A model generated the notes under the pieces. It was given only the letters and a program-made list of their open reading frames with translations. It was not told the origin of the DNA and did no database searches. Source: an uncultured Oscillospiraceae bacterium (GTDB taxonomy: Bacteria; Bacillota; Clostridia; Oscillospirales; Oscillospiraceae). From it: 5,184 nt of DNA. Position numbers and translations under genes: made by a program. Positions 4,758 through 5,184 of the stretch are shown piece by piece; the first letter of the stretch is position 1; every line of letters begins with the position of its first letter. The stretch spans positions 1 to 5,184 of the forward strand of contig CAAFEV010000175.1 in NCBI GenBank assembly GCA_900762005.1, given 5' to 3'.

Positions 4758-5184
4758 TTATTCAATTTCCAGCCGGCGAGAGGTGCTTTGCGGTTCCGCC
4801 TGCTTCGGCAGCGTCAGCTTCAAAACGCCGTTGTCATAGGCTGCCTTAATCTTCTCGGTGTCAATTCCCGTGGTGTCAAAGCTGCGCGTGTAGCTGCCGT
4901 AGGTGCGCTCACAGCTTACATAGTTGCCGCGCTTGTCTTTTTGCTCATATTCGGAATGCCGCTCGGCGGAGATGGTCAGCGCGTTGTCCTTCAGCTCCAA
5001 GTGAATATCGTTTTTCTCAAAGCCGGGCAGGTCTGCTTCGAGCAGATAGTGGTCACCCTCGTCCTTGATGTCGGTTTTGAACGCACGCAAGCCGTTGTCG
5101 TTAAAGAAGCTGCGCTCCATTTCGGCGAGCTCCCGGAACGGATTGAACACGTCCAAGTTCTGATTTCTGCGAATGTAAGGTACT
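4758..5184 (-). CDS. hsp20: Small heat-shock protein of the Hsp20/alpha-crystallin family, 5' end off-window
   Basis: This is an ATP-independent cytoplasmic holdase that binds unfolding proteins as oligomers. The alpha-crystallin domain runs from about FKTDIKDEGDHYLLEADLPGF to the signature AAYDNGVLKLTLPK, and the C-terminus RRLEIE contains the L-x-I motif that docks into neighbouring subunits. A TTG codon at 5154-5156 gives 132 residues, but the frame stays open to the window edge. The extra codons read VPYIRRNQN before LDVFNPFRELAEMER, which resembles the usual N-terminus of clostridial Hsp20 proteins. The true start is therefore probably a few codons beyond 5184, giving roughly 145 residues. 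The visible part is 141 residues plus TAA. It converges on the regulator and shares its terminator. Promoter and any heat-shock operator are outside the window. No functional link to agmatine catabolism is evident. Confidence 0.93.
   Translation of the reverse strand, partial: VPYIRRNQNLDVFNPFRELAEMERSFFNDNGLRAFKTDIKDEGDHYLLEADLPGFEKNDIHLELKDNALTISAERHSEYEQKDKRGNYVSCERTYGSYTRSFDTTGIDTEKIKAAYDNGVLKLTLPKQAEPQSTSRRLEIE

Noticed and set aside
1..5184. Mobile element, CRISPR array, tRNA or rRNA
   Set aside because: I found no transposase or integrase motifs, no regularly spaced repeats and no tRNA-like cloverleaf; almost all sequence is accounted for by five genes and short intergenic signals.

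Overview
The window looks like chromosomal DNA of an anaerobic or facultative Firmicute. It has a moderately high GC content (judged by eye, mid-50s percent), purine-rich Shine-Dalgarno sites ahead of every gene whose start is in view, frequent TTG starts and a consensus SigA promoter. The protein set resembles gut Clostridia of the Oscillospirales type. That placement is inference from sequence style, and genus cannot be called.

The left two thirds (116-3629, minus strand) is a compact agmatine deiminase operon. Transcribed right to left it encodes putrescine carbamoyltransferase (ptcA/aguB), an APC-family agmatine/putrescine exchanger (aguD-like) and agmatine deiminase (aguA), separated by 16 and 6 nt. 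This is the order known from Enterococcus. Together they import agmatine in exchange for putrescine, deiminate it to N-carbamoylputrescine plus ammonia, and phosphorolyse that to putrescine plus carbamoyl phosphate. The last step, carbamate kinase (aguC), is not visible. The 115 bp after aguA hold a strong 17-bp hairpin and a promoter-like TTGACA, so the kinase, if present, is off-window and may be a separate unit.

A 202-bp divergent intergenic region (3630-3831) separates the operon from a plus-strand gene for an AraC-type DNA-binding protein fused to a GyrI-like effector domain (3832-4707). The region contains a perfect TTGACA-18 bp-TATAAT promoter for the regulator. It also contains an inverted repeat centred on that -35, and two copies of a split motif (TGCGCAAG...GGTCG) that flank the promoter. 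No comparable promoter is visible for the operon, which suggests it depends on regulation. The regulator gene also carries a perfect internal ribosome binding site followed by an in-frame GTG at the junction of its two domains. This could yield a free effector-binding domain.

A strong bidirectional terminator (4712-4746) lies between the regulator and a convergent, minus-strand small heat-shock protein gene (hsp20). The 5' end of hsp20 runs off the right edge of the window. I see no RNA genes, mobile elements or CRISPR arrays. The system is recognisable overall; the least familiar parts are the AraC/GyrI regulator, its control region and its internal start.
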